A stretch of DNA of 64,000 nt from Azorinus chamasolen. Taxonomy: Eukaryota; Mollusca; Bivalvia; Cardiida; Solecurtidae. Positions 32,872-44,932 of the stretch are shown piece by piece. The position numbers and the translations under genes are program-made. Each line of letters opens with the position of its first letter. Position 1 is the stretch's first letter. The DNA is taken from the NCBI GenBank assembly GCA_963576725.1, contig OY755241.1, positions 77,362,701 through 77,426,700 on the forward strand, written 5' to 3'. Under the pieces are notes generated by a model that was given only the letters and a program-made list of their open reading frames with translations, was not told where the DNA came from and searched no databases.

Positions 32872-35800
32872 AACAAGAGTACCGCATACGGTACATAATA
32901 CGCCCACTTGCAAACTTTCTCTGATTCAACATGCCTTATAAGTGTTGACATTTTCTAATCTGTGCTTCAGATCTTGATTTATAAAAAAATTGAAGTAAAT
33001 ATAATTTCAAATGAAAAAGTTATGGCCATCCTCATATTTGCATAGATTTGCATTATTTTTTTAAATGCAAGGGCCATAACTCCGAAACAACAAATCAAAT
33101 GATCCTCAGAATCGACTTAGCTTCAGGTCTTGATGCATTAAACATGTGTATGAAGTTTCATTAATATCTGTCCAACAGTTTTGCCAGAAAACAGCGGACA
33201 AACTATTTGCATATATTTGCATTTTTTTAAAGTAAAAGGGCATTAACTCCGAAACGAAAAATCAAATAAACCTCAAAATCGACTCAGCATCAGATCTTGA
33301 TGCATTAAACATTTTTGTGAAGTTTCATGAATATCTCTCAAATAGTTTTCCCAGAAAACAGCGGACAATCTATTTGCATTATTTTTTAAGGACAAGGGCC
33401 ATAACTCTGAAACGAAAAATCAAATGATCCTCAGAATCAATTCAGTTTCAGATCTTGATGCAGTAAATATTTGTGTGAAGTTTCATTAATATCTCTCAAA
33501 TAGTTTTCCCAGAAAACAGCGGACAAACTATTTGCATATTTTTTAAGGACAAGGGCCATAACTCTGAAACGACAATTCAAATGAACCTCAGAATCGACTC
33601 AGCTTCAGATCTTGATGCATTACACATTTGTGTGAAGTTTCATTAATATCTCTCAAATAGTTTTCCCAGAAAACAGCGGACAAACTATTTGCATGTATTT
33701 GCATTATTTTTTAAGTAAAAGGGCCATAACTCCGAAACGACAAATCAAATGAACCTCAGAATCGACTCAGCTTCAGATCTTGATGCATTAAACATTTGTG
33801 TAAAGTTTCATTAATATCTCTTAAACAGTTTTCCCAGAAAACAGCGGACAAACTATTTGCAAATTTTTTAAGGACAAGGGCCATAACTCTGAAATGAAAA
33901 ATCAAATGAACCTCAGAATCAACTCAGCTTCAGGTCTTGATGCATTAAACATGTGTATGAAGTTTCATTAATATCTGTCCAACAGTTTTGCCAGAAAACA
34001 GCGGACAAACTATTTGCATATATTTGCATTTTTTTAAAGTAAAAGGGCATTAACTCCGAAACGAAAAATCAAATAAACCTCAAAATCGACTCAGCATCAG
34101 ATCTTGATGCATTAAACATTTTTGTGAAGTTTCATGAATATCTCTCAAATAGTTTTCCCAGAAAACAGCGGACAATCTATTTGCATTATTTTTTAAGGAC
34201 AAGGGCCATAACTCTGAAACGAAAAATCAAATGATCCTCAGAATCAATTCAGTTTCAGATCTTGATGCAGTAAATATTTGTGTGAAGTTTCATTAATATC
34301 TCTCAAATAGTTTTCCCAGAAAACAGCGGACAAACTATTTGCATATTTTTTAAGGACAAGGGCCATAACTCTGAAACGACAATTCAAATGAACCTCAGAA
34401 TCGACTCAGCTTCAGATCTTGATGCATTACACATTTGTGTGAAGTTTCATTAATATCTCTCAAATAGTTTTCCCAGAAAACAGCGGACAAACTATTTGCA
34501 TGTATTTGCATTATTTTTTAAGGACAAGGGCCATAACTCTGAAACGACAATTCAAATGAACCTCAGAATCGACTCAGCTTCAGATCTTGATGCATTACAC
34601 ATTTGTGTGAAGTTTCATTAATATCTCTCAAATAGTTTTCCCAGAAAACAGCGGACAAACTATTTGCATGTATTTGCATTATTTTTTAAGTAAAAGGGCC
34701 ATAACTCCGAAACGACAAATCAAATGAACCTCAGAATCGACTCAGCTTCAGATCTTGATGCATTAAACATTTGTGTAAAGTTTCATTAATATCTCTTAAA
34801 CAGTTTTCCCAGAAAACAGCGGACAAACTATTTGCAAATTTTTTAAGGACAAGGGCCATAACTCTGAAATGAAAAATCAAATGAACCTCAGAATCAACTC
34901 AGCTTCAGGTCTTGATGCATTAAACATGTGTATGAAGTTTCATTAATATCTGTCCAACAGTTTTGCCAGAAAACAGCGGACAAACTATTTGCATATATTT
35001 GCATTTTTTTAAAGTAAAAGGGCATTAACTCCGAAACGAAAAATCAAATAAACCTCAAAATCGACTCAGCATCAGATCTTGATGCATTAAACATTTTTGT
35101 GAAGTTTCATGAATATCTCTCAAATAGTTTTCCCAGAAAACAGCGGACAATCTATTTGCATTATTTTTTAAGGACAAGGGCCATAACTCTGAAACGAAAA
35201 ATCAAATGATCCTCAGAATCAATTCAGTTTCAGATCTTGATGCAGTAAATATTTGTGTGAAGTTTCATTAATATCTCTCAAATAGTTTTCCCAGAAAACA
35301 GCGGACAAACTATTTGCATATTTTTTAAGGACAAGGGCCATAACTCTGAAACGACAATTCAAATGAACCTCAGAATCGACTCAGCTTCAGATCTTGATGC
35401 ATTACACATTTGTGTGAAGTTTCATTAATATCTCTCAAATAGTTTTCCCAGAAAACAGCGGACAAACTATTTGCATGTATTTGCATTATTTTTTAAGTAA
35501 AAGGGCCATAACTCCGAAACGACAAATCAAATGAACCTCAGAATCGACTCAGCTTCAGATCTTGATGCATTAAACATTTGTGTAAAGTTTCATTAATATC
35601 TCTCAAACAGTTTTCCCAGAAAACAGCGGACAAACTATTTGCAAATTTTTTAAGGACAAGGGCCATAACTCTGAAATGAAAAATCAAATGAACCTCAGAA
35701 TCAACTCAGCTTCAGATCTTAATGCATTTAACATTTGTGTGAAGTTTCATTAATATCTGTCAAATAGTTTTCCCAGAAAACAGCGGACAAACAAAATGTT

Positions 35801-35890
35801 GACGGACGAACGAACGAACGAACGAACGAACGGACGGACGGACAGGGCCACGACAATATACGACCACCTTTATTAGGTGGGCGTATAAAA
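32872..35890 (+). mobile_element. Family G element, copy 4, with higher-order tandem duplication
   Basis: The 5' hairpin (accgcatacggt) and the 3' end (acgaacgaacggacggac, GTGGGCGTATAAAA) are intact. The block beginning 'cttcaggtcttgatgcatta' starts at 33121, 33928 and 34903 and is almost unchanged in each copy. Blocks of about 807 and 975 bp were therefore duplicated as units. The longer one contains one extra core. Confidence 0.85.
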
Positions 35891-37081
35891 AACTGATATG
35901 CCCCTGGGCGGGGAAGTTTTCAACCCAGGCGACATAATTTGAACAATCTTGGTAGAAAACTATTAGATAGCGCTACATACCAAATATTAAAGGTCTCTGC
36001 CTTACAGTTTTGGAGAAGAAGATTCTTAAAGCTTTTCATATGAAAAACTGATAAGATCCAGGGCGGGGCCATTTTTGACCCTGGGGTAATAATTTGAATA
36101 ATCTTGGTAGAAAACCATTAGATGATGCTACATACCAAATATCAAGGGCCTAGACCTTACAGTTCTGGAGGAGAAGATTTTTAAAGATTTTCCTATGAAA
36201 AACTGATAAGCCCCGGGGCGGGGCCATTTTTGTCCTGGGGGTCATAATTTGAACAATCTTAGTAGAGGACCATTAGATGATGCTACATACTAAATACCAA
36301 AGGTCTATGCCTTACATTTTCAGAGAAGAAGATTTTTAAAGATTTTCCTATGAAAAACTGATAAGCCCCGGGTCGGGGCCATTTTTAGCCCAGGGGTCAT
36401 AATTTGAACAATCTTAGTAGAGGACCATTAGATCATGCTACATACCAAATATCAAAGGTCTATGCCTTACAGTTTCAGAGAAGATGATTTTTAAAGATTT
36501 TCCTATGAAAAACTGATAAGCCCTGGGGCGGGGCCATTTTTGGCCCAGGGGTCATAATTTGAACAATCTTAGTAGAGGACCATTAGATCATGCTACATAC
36601 CAAATACCAAAGGTCTATGCCTGACAGTTTCAGAGAAGAAGATTTTTAAAGATTTTCCTATGAAAAACTGATAAGCCCCGGGGCGGGGCCATTTTTGGCC
36701 CAGGGGTCATAATTTGAACAATCTTAGTAGAGGACCATGAGATCATGCTACATACCAAATATCAAAGGTCTATGCCTTACAGTTTCAGAGAAGAAGATTT
36801 TTAAAGATTTTCCTATGAAAAACTGATAAGCCCTTGGGCGGGGCCATTTTTGGCCCGGGGGACATAATTTGAACAATCTTTGTAGAGGACCATTACATCA
36901 TACTACATTCCAAATATCAAAGCTCTTGGCTTTGTAGTTCCAGAGAAGAAGATGTTTAAGTAAATTGTTGACGCCCGCACGTACGCACGACGCACAACGC
37001 ACCACGACGGACATAGGATCATCCCAATAGCTCACCTTGGCACTTTGTGCCAGGTGAGCTAATAAACAATTTGGTATACTT

Positions 37082-38034
37082 AGGGCTATCCCAGGAAAAA
37101 AGGCCTTGGGGGGGTAGGAACGTCGATGAATTAAAATTTTGTGGGTGGGGGGGGGGGGGGGGGGGGGGGGCATTAAATATGGTAATTCAATCAGTATTCT
37201 GACAGAAACTTTGGGCACAAGATACAACAAAGTATCATGCAGATTCACTTTTACATTCAGGACCTACCAGACATTCATTTGGTCTGACAGAATTGTATAC
37301 AGACAACAGAAGGAAAGTAAAATAAAACAGTCGAGCAGGAAATGCCACACAAAAATAAAACAGCCCGGCTAAAGCACAATACTAAACCCTTGTGTACACA
37401 CAGTGGGTTACCCAGAGATTAGATCGGCGAAAATTTTAAATACATAGGGGCACTGATTTTGAAAACGTTTCATCGATTCTATATCTAAATGAGACTGTCT
37501 GATCAAGATTAGTGTATTTTAATTAGATTTCAATCTAAAGGAGACTATTTCCACTGCATTTCTGACAAATGGTATCAGTTGTCTCATTGACAGAAAATTC
37601 TTCCATATCTTGCACACAGCCAAAATTTTGGTCCTGCTGAGGCTCCTGGAGTTTTGGAAACACTGGAACTTTACAATAAATAATTTTTGTCATCGAATTA
37701 CATATAACAGAATAACAATATATGCTGCAGTATGATTTGCATGCAGAAAACAATTTAGTTGCAAATGCTATATGCATAAAACAGCATATTCATATTTATA
37801 GTAAACTTGTTAAAGTTTGAGGGGTAAAAAATCACTAGAAAGTACTATTAAACCAGAAATTTCAGTTTTCTTGGTGGTGGGTGGCAAGGTAAATATAAAT
37901 CTAGTGGCTGTGGGTATCTGACTTATTTTAATTCTCTCGTTTAGGGGGGTAAAAAAATTAAAATTGGGTTGGTGGTACCAATATTTTTGGCCGGCGTTCC
38001 TACCCCCCCAGGCCTTTTTTCCTGGAACAGCCCT
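37082..38034. mobile_element. 953-bp element with ~40-bp inverted ends
   Basis: The left end AGGGCTATCCCAGGAAAAAA GGCCT, then a G run and taggaacg, is complementary to the right end cgttcctaccccccc aggcc ttttttcctggaacagccct. A second poly-G run (about 25) lies at 37145-37170. Minus-strand frames inside (37535-37777) have a CQKC motif, but no donor fits, so coding is unproven. Target duplication is unclear. Confidence 0.65.
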
Positions 38035-38154
38035 TAGCTCTTTACTTGATGAATATTCATGCAATATGAATATTCAGTAATTTAATTCTTGTCAGGGGTA
38101 TAATAAAAAAAATTAAATAATCATCAAGATTAAATTCATAAATATTAACCCTTT

Positions 38155-38386
38155 CCCTCATATAAACCTTTTCACTAGTTAGCAAACAAGAGTAGATCCA
38201 GATCTATACCACAAGAGCTGTTGATCAGTGTCCGTTTTGTTTGTTTTTGACATGATACAGATCCGATTCTACAGTTTTTGTCAAAACAAAAAATTCCTTG
38301 AAACGTTTACATTTATACATTTTCAACTAATAAATATTCATGATGCTATAATTTCTTATATGAATATTGAACAGGGAAAGGGTTAA
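38155..38386. mobile_element. TTAA hairpin MITE, type C
   Basis: TTAA at both ends with ccctttccctcatataaa and gaatattgaacagggaaagg inner ends. The central hairpin agcaaacaagagtagatcca ... ttttgtttg is degenerate. Confidence 0.75.
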
Positions 38387-38655
38387 ACACTTACAATGTC
38401 TCTAGAGACTACAGGAGGTAATAGTTCATCTCTAGTATTGAATACACACAATTAATAATGTAGAAGTGTTCATTACAAAATGTTATAAACAAATCAGAAA
38501 TCTTAGTCTTGAGCACTGAGACCTGATTTTCAGCTGTAGTAAGATCTGATAGTAAAGGTTTACGTTCATTACTGTTATTTCCTGCTTGTATTTTCAGACT
38601 ATTTGTAAAGTTATCTCTGATCAAGATTATACAATATCTATGGCTAGTTTCTCAC

Positions 38656-38710
38656 CTTATATTCTGTATACTCTGCTTGCATGGGAATTCTGTCCTCTCT
38701 TCCCACTTTC
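38656..38710 (-). CDS. FAM13: FAM13 exon (motif GREDRIPM-AEY-EYK)
   Basis: The acceptor cttattacag and donor gtgagaaac bound 55 nt, phase 2 in and 0 out. It reads (R)KVGREDRIPMQAEYTEYK. Vertebrate FAM13 proteins have KEDR-PMA-EY-EYK at this place, close to the C-terminus, followed by an IKAKLRLLE-type segment. I could not find the exon for that last segment. The phase fits the exon at 39831-39932, but that exon has an in-frame stop just before the junction. The intact, conserved downstream exon argues against long-standing loss. Confidence 0.8.
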
Positions 38711-38761
38711 CTGTAATAAGAACCATCAATATATAATTACACTGAAACAAAAACTTACTGG

Positions 38762-38968
38762 TTGAACACTTTATGCCATCAATATTCATGTAAGAAATAA
38801 TGACATCATGAATTATAATGATTTTTTGGCAATAGCAGAAGCTGCAGAATTTGTATCATAAGCAAACAGAGCAGATCCTGATCAGATGGCTCCTACAGGA
38901 GCCATCTGATCTGGGTCTACTCTGTTTGCAATGGAGTAGAAAGGTGTATTTATGGAGTGAAGGTTTAA
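38762..38968. mobile_element. TTAA hairpin MITE, type A
   Basis: The left end is degenerate (ttgaacactttatgccatc); the right end is tatggagtgaaggtttaa. The central hairpin at about 38866-38930 is nearly perfect (gcaaacagagcagatcctga / tctgggtctactctgtttgc). Confidence 0.75.
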
Positions 38969-39087
38969 TCCTTTATTCCATGAATATTAATCATTCGTTC
39001 TACTCAACAGCATCCTCCCCATGAATATTAATGTAAGAAACTAGAAAATTGTTCCTATAGGACATGGGTACTCTCTTGGCGATATTG

Positions 39088-39317
39088 TTAACCCATTCCT
39101 TCATAGGCTATTTTAGATCTGACCTCTTTGAATAAATCTACCAAAAAGGAGTGTTGACTAGAGAAAAGTAAATTCTGTTAGAATTTTGTAGTTGTGAAAC
39201 CATTGTGATAAATAGAGCATTTGCTCCTTAGGAGCACATGCTCTATTTATCACAATGGTTTCAAGAAGTAACTTTTACAGAGGCATAGAAAGGTTTATTA
39301 ATGGAAGAAAGGGTTAA
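39088..39317. mobile_element. TTAA hairpin MITE, type B
   Basis: TTAA at both ends with cccattcct and aagaaaggg inner ends. The central hairpin gaaaccattgtgataaatag agcatttgctcc / complement lies at 39193-39262. Confidence 0.8.
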
Positions 39318-39392
39318 GATAGAACAGTTTGATTACAACAAATCAGAAAATGTGTAGCTAATTCAAGCATTTTCTCCCATGTATGATTTCTA

Positions 39393-39638
39393 TTTACCCT
39401 TTCGCTGTTCAATATTTATGTTAGAAATAATGACATCATGAATATTAATTAGATTATTTTTTTAGAACCGCATATGAACACTGCAAATTTTTTGCTCAAG
39501 CAGAAACAGTAGAATCAGACCTATATCATACAATAAGCAATAGAGCCCTGACAAGAGGGCTCCTACAGGAGTCGTCAGATGTAGGTCAACTCTGTTTGTA
39601 AAGGCATGAAAATGCGTTTCTATGAAGTAAAGGGTTAA
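39393..39638. mobile_element. TTAA hairpin MITE, type A
   Basis: The left end tttaccctttcgctgttcaa and the right end tatgaagtaaagggttaa surround a degenerate central hairpin near 39535-39600. It lies in the FAM13 intron about 190 bp before (in plus coordinates) the exon at 39831. Confidence 0.65.
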
Positions 39639-39830
39639 AAGAACATTGCACTTAATTTTCCTTGTCCATCGAATGATGCTAGTTTCATTATTTAACTGAC
39701 ATCGACTTGTTTAACCATTTTTACAGCTAAATTACTCCTCTCAATTTGAAATTGCCTGCGTGCTATAAAATCAATTATTCATACAAGCATTTCACTCTCA
39801 AGAAAGCTATTCGCATTTCAAATTCTTTAC

Positions 39831-39932
39831 CTTCAAGTTCGGCGGGTAAAATTTTCTTCAAAATCTCGTAACATTTTCCGCAATCTTTTCTTAGAATTTC
39901 TTGCTTTGATAAGTTGATCGTTTAATTCAGGT
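39831..39932 (-). CDS. FAM13: FAM13 exon with in-frame TGA
   Basis: The acceptor ttttcttgcag and donor gtaaag bound 102 nt, phase 2 to 2. It reads PELNDQLIKARNSKKRLRKM, LRDFEENFTRRT, then TGA at 39833-39835, then AG into the next exon. FAM13 relatives have KK-LRK-LR-FE--FF--(N/T)GR here. The stop sits where the conserved glycine is expected, and the arginine codon is completed by the next exon. One base (GGA to TGA) explains it. It could be a true nonsense allele, a base error, or a naturally shortened C-terminus. Confidence 0.8.
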
Positions 39933-40042
39933 CTGCAAGAAAAAATAAGTTTCGATTATGTAATAACAAATAATAACAATAACAAACAGCGTCAACACTC
40001 TTCTGAATTGGTGCTTGTCCAGCTAAATTAAAACAAAAATGA

Positions 40043-41180
40043 AAACAAGAGGACCCTGAGGGTCCTGGGGCGCTCACCTGACATTTGTTAAGTGTTGGTT
40101 ACAACAATGTTACACACAAGTAATGGACAAGATTTTTCTAAAATTTGAAAATATACAAGATATCATCATATTTTAGAATTTTAGAAACTTGCAAGAGGGC
40201 CACCTAAAGACCATTCCTGCCAGATATCATTCAAATCTGATTGGTAGTTTCAGAGAAGAAGGTTTTTAAAGTTTTCTATATAAATAAATAAGGAAAGTGG
40301 CCCCGCCCCCTGACGGCCATGTTTTTTTAGATATCATCATGAATTTTAGAAACTTGCAAGAGGGCCACCTAAAGACCATTCCTGCCAGATATCGTTCAAA
40401 TCTGATTGGTAGTTTCAGAGAAGAAGATTTTTAAGTTTTCTATATAAACATATAAGGAAAGTGGCCCCGCCCCCTGGCGGCCATGTTTTTTGAGATATCA
40501 TCATGAATTTTAGAAACTTGCAAGAGGGCCACCTAAAGACCATTCCTGCCAAATATTGTTTAAATCTGATTGGTAGTTTCAGAGAAAAAGATTTTTAAAG
40601 TTTTCTATATAACTATATAAGGAAAGTGACCCGCCCCCTGGCGGCCATGTTTTTTGAGATATCATAATGAATTTTAAAAACTTGCAAGAGGGCCACCTAA
40701 AGACCATTCCTGCCAAATATTGTTTAAATCTGATTGGTAGTTTCAGAGAAGAAGATTTTTAGTTTTCTATATAACTATATAAGGAAAGTGGCCCCGCCCC
40801 CTGGCGGCCATGTTTTTTGAGATATCATCATGAATTTTAGAAACTTGCAAGAGGGCCACCTAAAGACCATTCCTGCCAAATATTGTTTAAATCTGATTGG
40901 TAGTTTCAGAGAAGAAGATTTTTAAAGTTTTCTATATAACTATATAAGAAAAGTGGCCCCGCCCCCTGGCAGCCATGTTTTTTGAGATATCATCATAAAT
41001 TTTAGAAACTTGCAAGAGGGCCACCTAAAGACTATTCCTGCCAGATATCGTTTAAATCTGACGAGTAGTTTCAGAGAAGAAGATTGTTGAAAATTGTTGA
41101 CGCACGACGGACGACGGACGACAGACATTCAAGTGATCACAATAGCTCACCCTGAGCATGCTCAGGTGAGCTAATAAAAA
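40043..41180 (+). mobile_element. Tandem-core element, family F, copy 7 (variant cores)
   Basis: The 5' end is acaagaGGACCCTGAGGGTCC then gctcacctgac. About five to six cores of about 158 bp carry 'ccccgccccctggcggccat', 'gcaagagggccacctaaaga' and 'tctgattggtagtttcagag'. The 3' tract is gacggacgacggacgac, with the hairpin CTCACCCTGAGCATGCTCAGGTGAG then ctaata. Its cores have their own consensus but the same ends. Confidence 0.85.
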
Positions 41181-43260
41181 GAAGTCCACAATACAGACTA
41201 ATTTTACACAGCACCTTGCGTTATGCAGCAAACAAGTGTTGAGGAAAGCTCCTGCATGAGCTTTCTGCAACACTCATTTGCTGCATTGTCACAATGTGTG
41301 TCAGAACACCAGGCTATATCAACCACAAACCACCATCTTAAGGTAGCCATTATAGGCAGGTTTTACTGTACATGCATACTGATGTACTTCGTAAATGTTA
41401 GGTAAATGTCTTGTTAAAGTTTATTCAAAATTATGTTAAAAATAGGTTAGAAATTACAATATAAATGTGTGTAGTTTCTCTTTGCTGTCAATACATGTCA
41501 CAGACACCTTGAAACTACCAAAGGATTGAATAAGAACGGAAAAGATGCATACAAGAACAATATTTATTTTCTTCCAAAATTGTTCCCATGAAAATGAATT
41601 ATGTACACATACAGAATGCTTAAAATGACAACACAATGCTTAGTTCTCAGACATTACAGAAACGGTGGACTATTTCAGAATGTTCCCTTAAATCCATACC
41701 AGGTGTGCTGTACAAAGTACAAAATACTGCATACAATATTTCATCCCATGGCCTTAACCCTTACAATGCTAAACATTTGTGTACAACTCCCAATTTGAAT
41801 ACTAATTGTCTGAATTATTACTTTTCACAAATGGAAAATGTAAGATGTTTTCCTTAAATTCCTTTTTAATAAGAAAGAAATTTTAACAAAAATGATTTAA
41901 GAGGCAAGCAGTGCAGACCCTAATCAAAGGGCTCAATTAGGAGTCCTCTGACCTGGGCCTACATGGTTTGCAAAAAAGTATATCACTGTAAGGGTTAAGA
42001 TGACAGTCAACCCTCCAGATTGAATGTTTGGTGTTTCTACAAACATTTTGCAGAAAACCCATCCAGTATTCAAGAAAAAAATCAGCGATTAATTGAAATA
42101 CTGGGACGTATGACAGTCTATAGGAGCCTCATAATAGGCATACTCCGTATAATCAGCGGTGATCTGGAATTCTGCAGAATGATAAAACATGTCAACTGAC
42201 AGCAGCTCCTATTGCAAATGAGTGTAGAAAATGAAATAATGAAATGGTAGCCAATTTGGGCTTATAATACACTTTGTTTCAATATACACTCAACTAATCC
42301 TGCCTTTGTAGTAAGTACTACTTTTCAACCAGCACATCTTGGTAAAATAACACTGTCACTTCTAATGCTTAACTCTCCAATTAATGTAGTACCCGATACT
42401 AAGTTGACTGTAGATTGTTCTTAAAAGTGCAATGAATCATCCAAAAGAAACGGATATTCAATAATATGCAGTTCCAAAAAATGTAGACCTAGGTGAGGCA
42501 GTTTCAACAAGAGATGCCTCATCTGGGTTTAAATTTTTGATAAATGAAAGCTGTTTCACCTACAAGGGTTATTATGAAACAATATCAATTTGCAAATATC
42601 AATACAAGTTTTTGTAAGTACAAATTAACATTATTGTTGCAAAAATATTTAAGCTGCTAAATGTTTGCACGATTATTCCACCATGTACAAATCAACAAGT
42701 ATATTTCTGGCTGGTTTGTTCCAACAAAATATACAAATATATAAAACTGTTTTGTCAGTACACAGAGACATAATGTATGATAGTAACAGGCTTCTCTACT
42801 AAGAACCATACTATAAGTCTTGGATAACCATTCATAGTTTTGTTACATAAACAGTTCTTTTGATTTAACAATATTCATAGTTGTAGGACGAGAAATACAA
42901 GAAAATGGAGATTAATTGCATATGACAATCAGATAGATGTAACAAGAGACCTATCACTCAACGTGATTTATACTTCCACCAAGAGCTTGTCAGAAGATTT
43001 GTAGAGTTGAATATGGGGCAATAACTTCATATTTTGTGGACTGTCACATATCAAAATTATGTCACGCACAAATACATTTCATTACCAATGAGAAGCGAAA
43101 TATTCACAAACATGCAGTCAAAGATTATTACCAGATACTGAGCAGAAATAAAATTTCAATAAAAGATGTGAATAATTCATTCAATGATCTAGTGATGAAA
43201 GCGTTGGAGTTGCTACTGTGCTTTTCGGATGGGGGTCAACTTGGCCCATTTCCAACTCGG
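41181..43260. other. FAM13 intron; small hairpins, no gene seen
   Basis: A hairpin at about 41222-41276 has arms 'gcagcaaacaagtgttg' and 'caacactcatttgctgc' around 'gaaagctcctgcatgagctttc'. A degenerate type A MITE spans about 41756-41998. 42940-43260 begins like a tandem-core element (aacaagagacc, 'ttgaatatggggcaataact') but has no tandem array. No exon could be supported. Confidence 0.4.
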
Positions 43261-43807
43261 ACCGCATGTCTATGATTGCCAATTCTCTTCATTGCAAATC
43301 CAAACTAGCTCATTTAGATATTTAGCTGTATAAACAGCAAGCTTGCTACTTATATAGTTAAATACCTAAATGAGCTAATTTTATGGACTAATGGTGAGGG
43401 TTGTGTTGAAAACAAATTAATATTTCTAATTTTCATTTGATAACATTGAAAATATCCATATTGTGCAGAGAGTTATGCAATCTGAAAGGCTTATGCAGAC
43501 AAGGTACACATTACTATTGTAGCTTGAAAAGTTGACCGCATGTCTATGATTGCCAATTCTCTTCATTGCAAATCCAAACTAGCTCATTTAGATATTTAGC
43601 TGTATAAACAGCAAGCTTGCTACTTATATAGTTAAATACCTAAATGAGCTAATTTTATGGACTATCGGTGAGGCTTGTGTTGAAAACAAATTAATATTTC
43701 TAATTTTCATTTGATAACATTGCAAATATCCATATTGTGCAGAGAGTTATTCAATCTGAAAGGCTTATGCAGACAAGGTACACATTACTATTGTAGCTTG
43801 AAAAGTT
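43261..43807 (+). repeat. Tandem duplication, 274-bp unit, two copies
   Basis: The second copy starts at 43535 with the same accgcatgtctatgattgcc. The copies differ at only a few positions (for example actaatggtgagggt / actatcggtgaggct). Each contains an inverted pair, tagctcatttagatatttag / ctaaatgagcta. Confidence 0.85.
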
Positions 43808-43809
43808 TA

Positions 43810-44932
43810 TTCGAATACAGCCCCTCCAATAGGCTAAAGAATCACACGGCATAAGGTTATCATTCTGAGCAAGAATCACACGGCATAAGATTATCATTCT
43901 GAGCAAGCGTGATCAAGATTAGGCAGAAAATGTGGCTTCTAGAGTGTAGGCAAGATTTTTCTAAGATTTGACCTAGTGACCTACTTTTTCACCCCACACC
44001 ACCCACAACCGAACTCAAATGAGAGATCATCAGGGTTATCATTCTGAGCAAGTTTGATCAAGATTGGGCTGAAAATGTGGCCTCTAGGGTGTAAACAAGA
44101 TTTTTCTAAGATTTGACCTAGTGACCTACATTTTGACCCCAGCCCACCCATGATGGATCTCAATTGAGATATCATCAAGGTCATCATTCTGAGCAAGTTT
44201 GATGAAGAATAGGCAGAAAATGTGGCTTCTAGAGTGTAAACAAGATTTTTCTAAGATTTGACCTAGTGACCTACTTTTTGACCCAAGCCCACATATGATC
44301 AAACTCGATCAAGATATCATCAAGGTTATCATTCTGAGCAAGTTTGATGAAGATTAGGCAGAAATTGTGGCTTCTACAGTGTAAACAAGATTTTTTTAAG
44401 ATTTGACCTAATGACCTACTTTTTAATCCTGCCCCACCCATGATCGAACTTGATCGAGATATCATCAAGAATATCATCCTGAGCAAGTCTGATCAAGATT
44501 GGACTAAAAATGTGACCTCTAGATTGTTCACAAGGTTTTTCAATAATTTGACCCAGTGACCTAGTTTTTAACCGTATGTGACCCACTTTCAAACTCATCC
44601 AAGTTTCTATCAAGACAATCATTCTGACTAAGTTTCATGAAGATTGGACTAAAAATGTGACCTCTAGAGTGTTCACAAAGATTTTGAATAATTTGACCTA
44701 GTGACCTAGTTTTTGACCCCACATGACCCACTTTCGAACTCATCCGAGATTTTTTCAAGACAATCATTCTGACCAAGTTTCATGAAGATTTGGCTACAAA
44801 TGTGACCTCTAGAGTGTTCACAAGCCAAATGTTGACGACGCACGACGCACAACGCACGACGCACGACGACGGACGACGGACGGAGCACCATGACAATAGC
44901 TCACTTGAGCAAGCTCAGGTGAGCTAAAAAAA
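43810..44932 (+). mobile_element. Tandem-core element, family F ends with a different core
   Basis: About six cores of about 145-150 bp carry 'gaccccagcccacccatgat', 'gagatatcatcaaggttatc', 'attctgagcaagtttgatga' and 'tctaagatttgacctagtga'. The 3' end is gacgcacgacgcacaacgca, a hairpin with gagcaagctcaggtgagct, then aaaaaa. The 5' end is unclear. Confidence 0.7.

Larger units (their letters stand above)
32040..37065 (+). mobile_element. Family F element (copy-2 type) carrying two nested insertions
   Basis: The 5' end is acaagaGGGCCATGATGGCCC then gctcacctg at 32040. The 3' end is actttgtgccaggtgagcta at about 37060. Cores of about 150 bp ('gaaaaactgataagcccc', 'ggggcggggccatttttg') occur at 32100-32205, 32710-32871 and 35891-37000. 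The interruptions are the TTAA-flanked element at 32209-32706 and a family G element at 32872-35890. Reading across each insertion restores a core. Confidence 0.8.

Noticed and set aside
37535..37678. Possible exon with VFPKLQEPQQ and CQKC
   Set aside because: It has an acceptor-like start but no convincing donor, fits neither gene's next expected peptide and lies inside an inverted-end element.
37360..38650. Last FAM13 exon encoding the IKAKLRLLE-type end
   Set aside because: I looked for it below 38656 and found no segment with the right residues and an acceptor. It may be further away, lost or too diverged.
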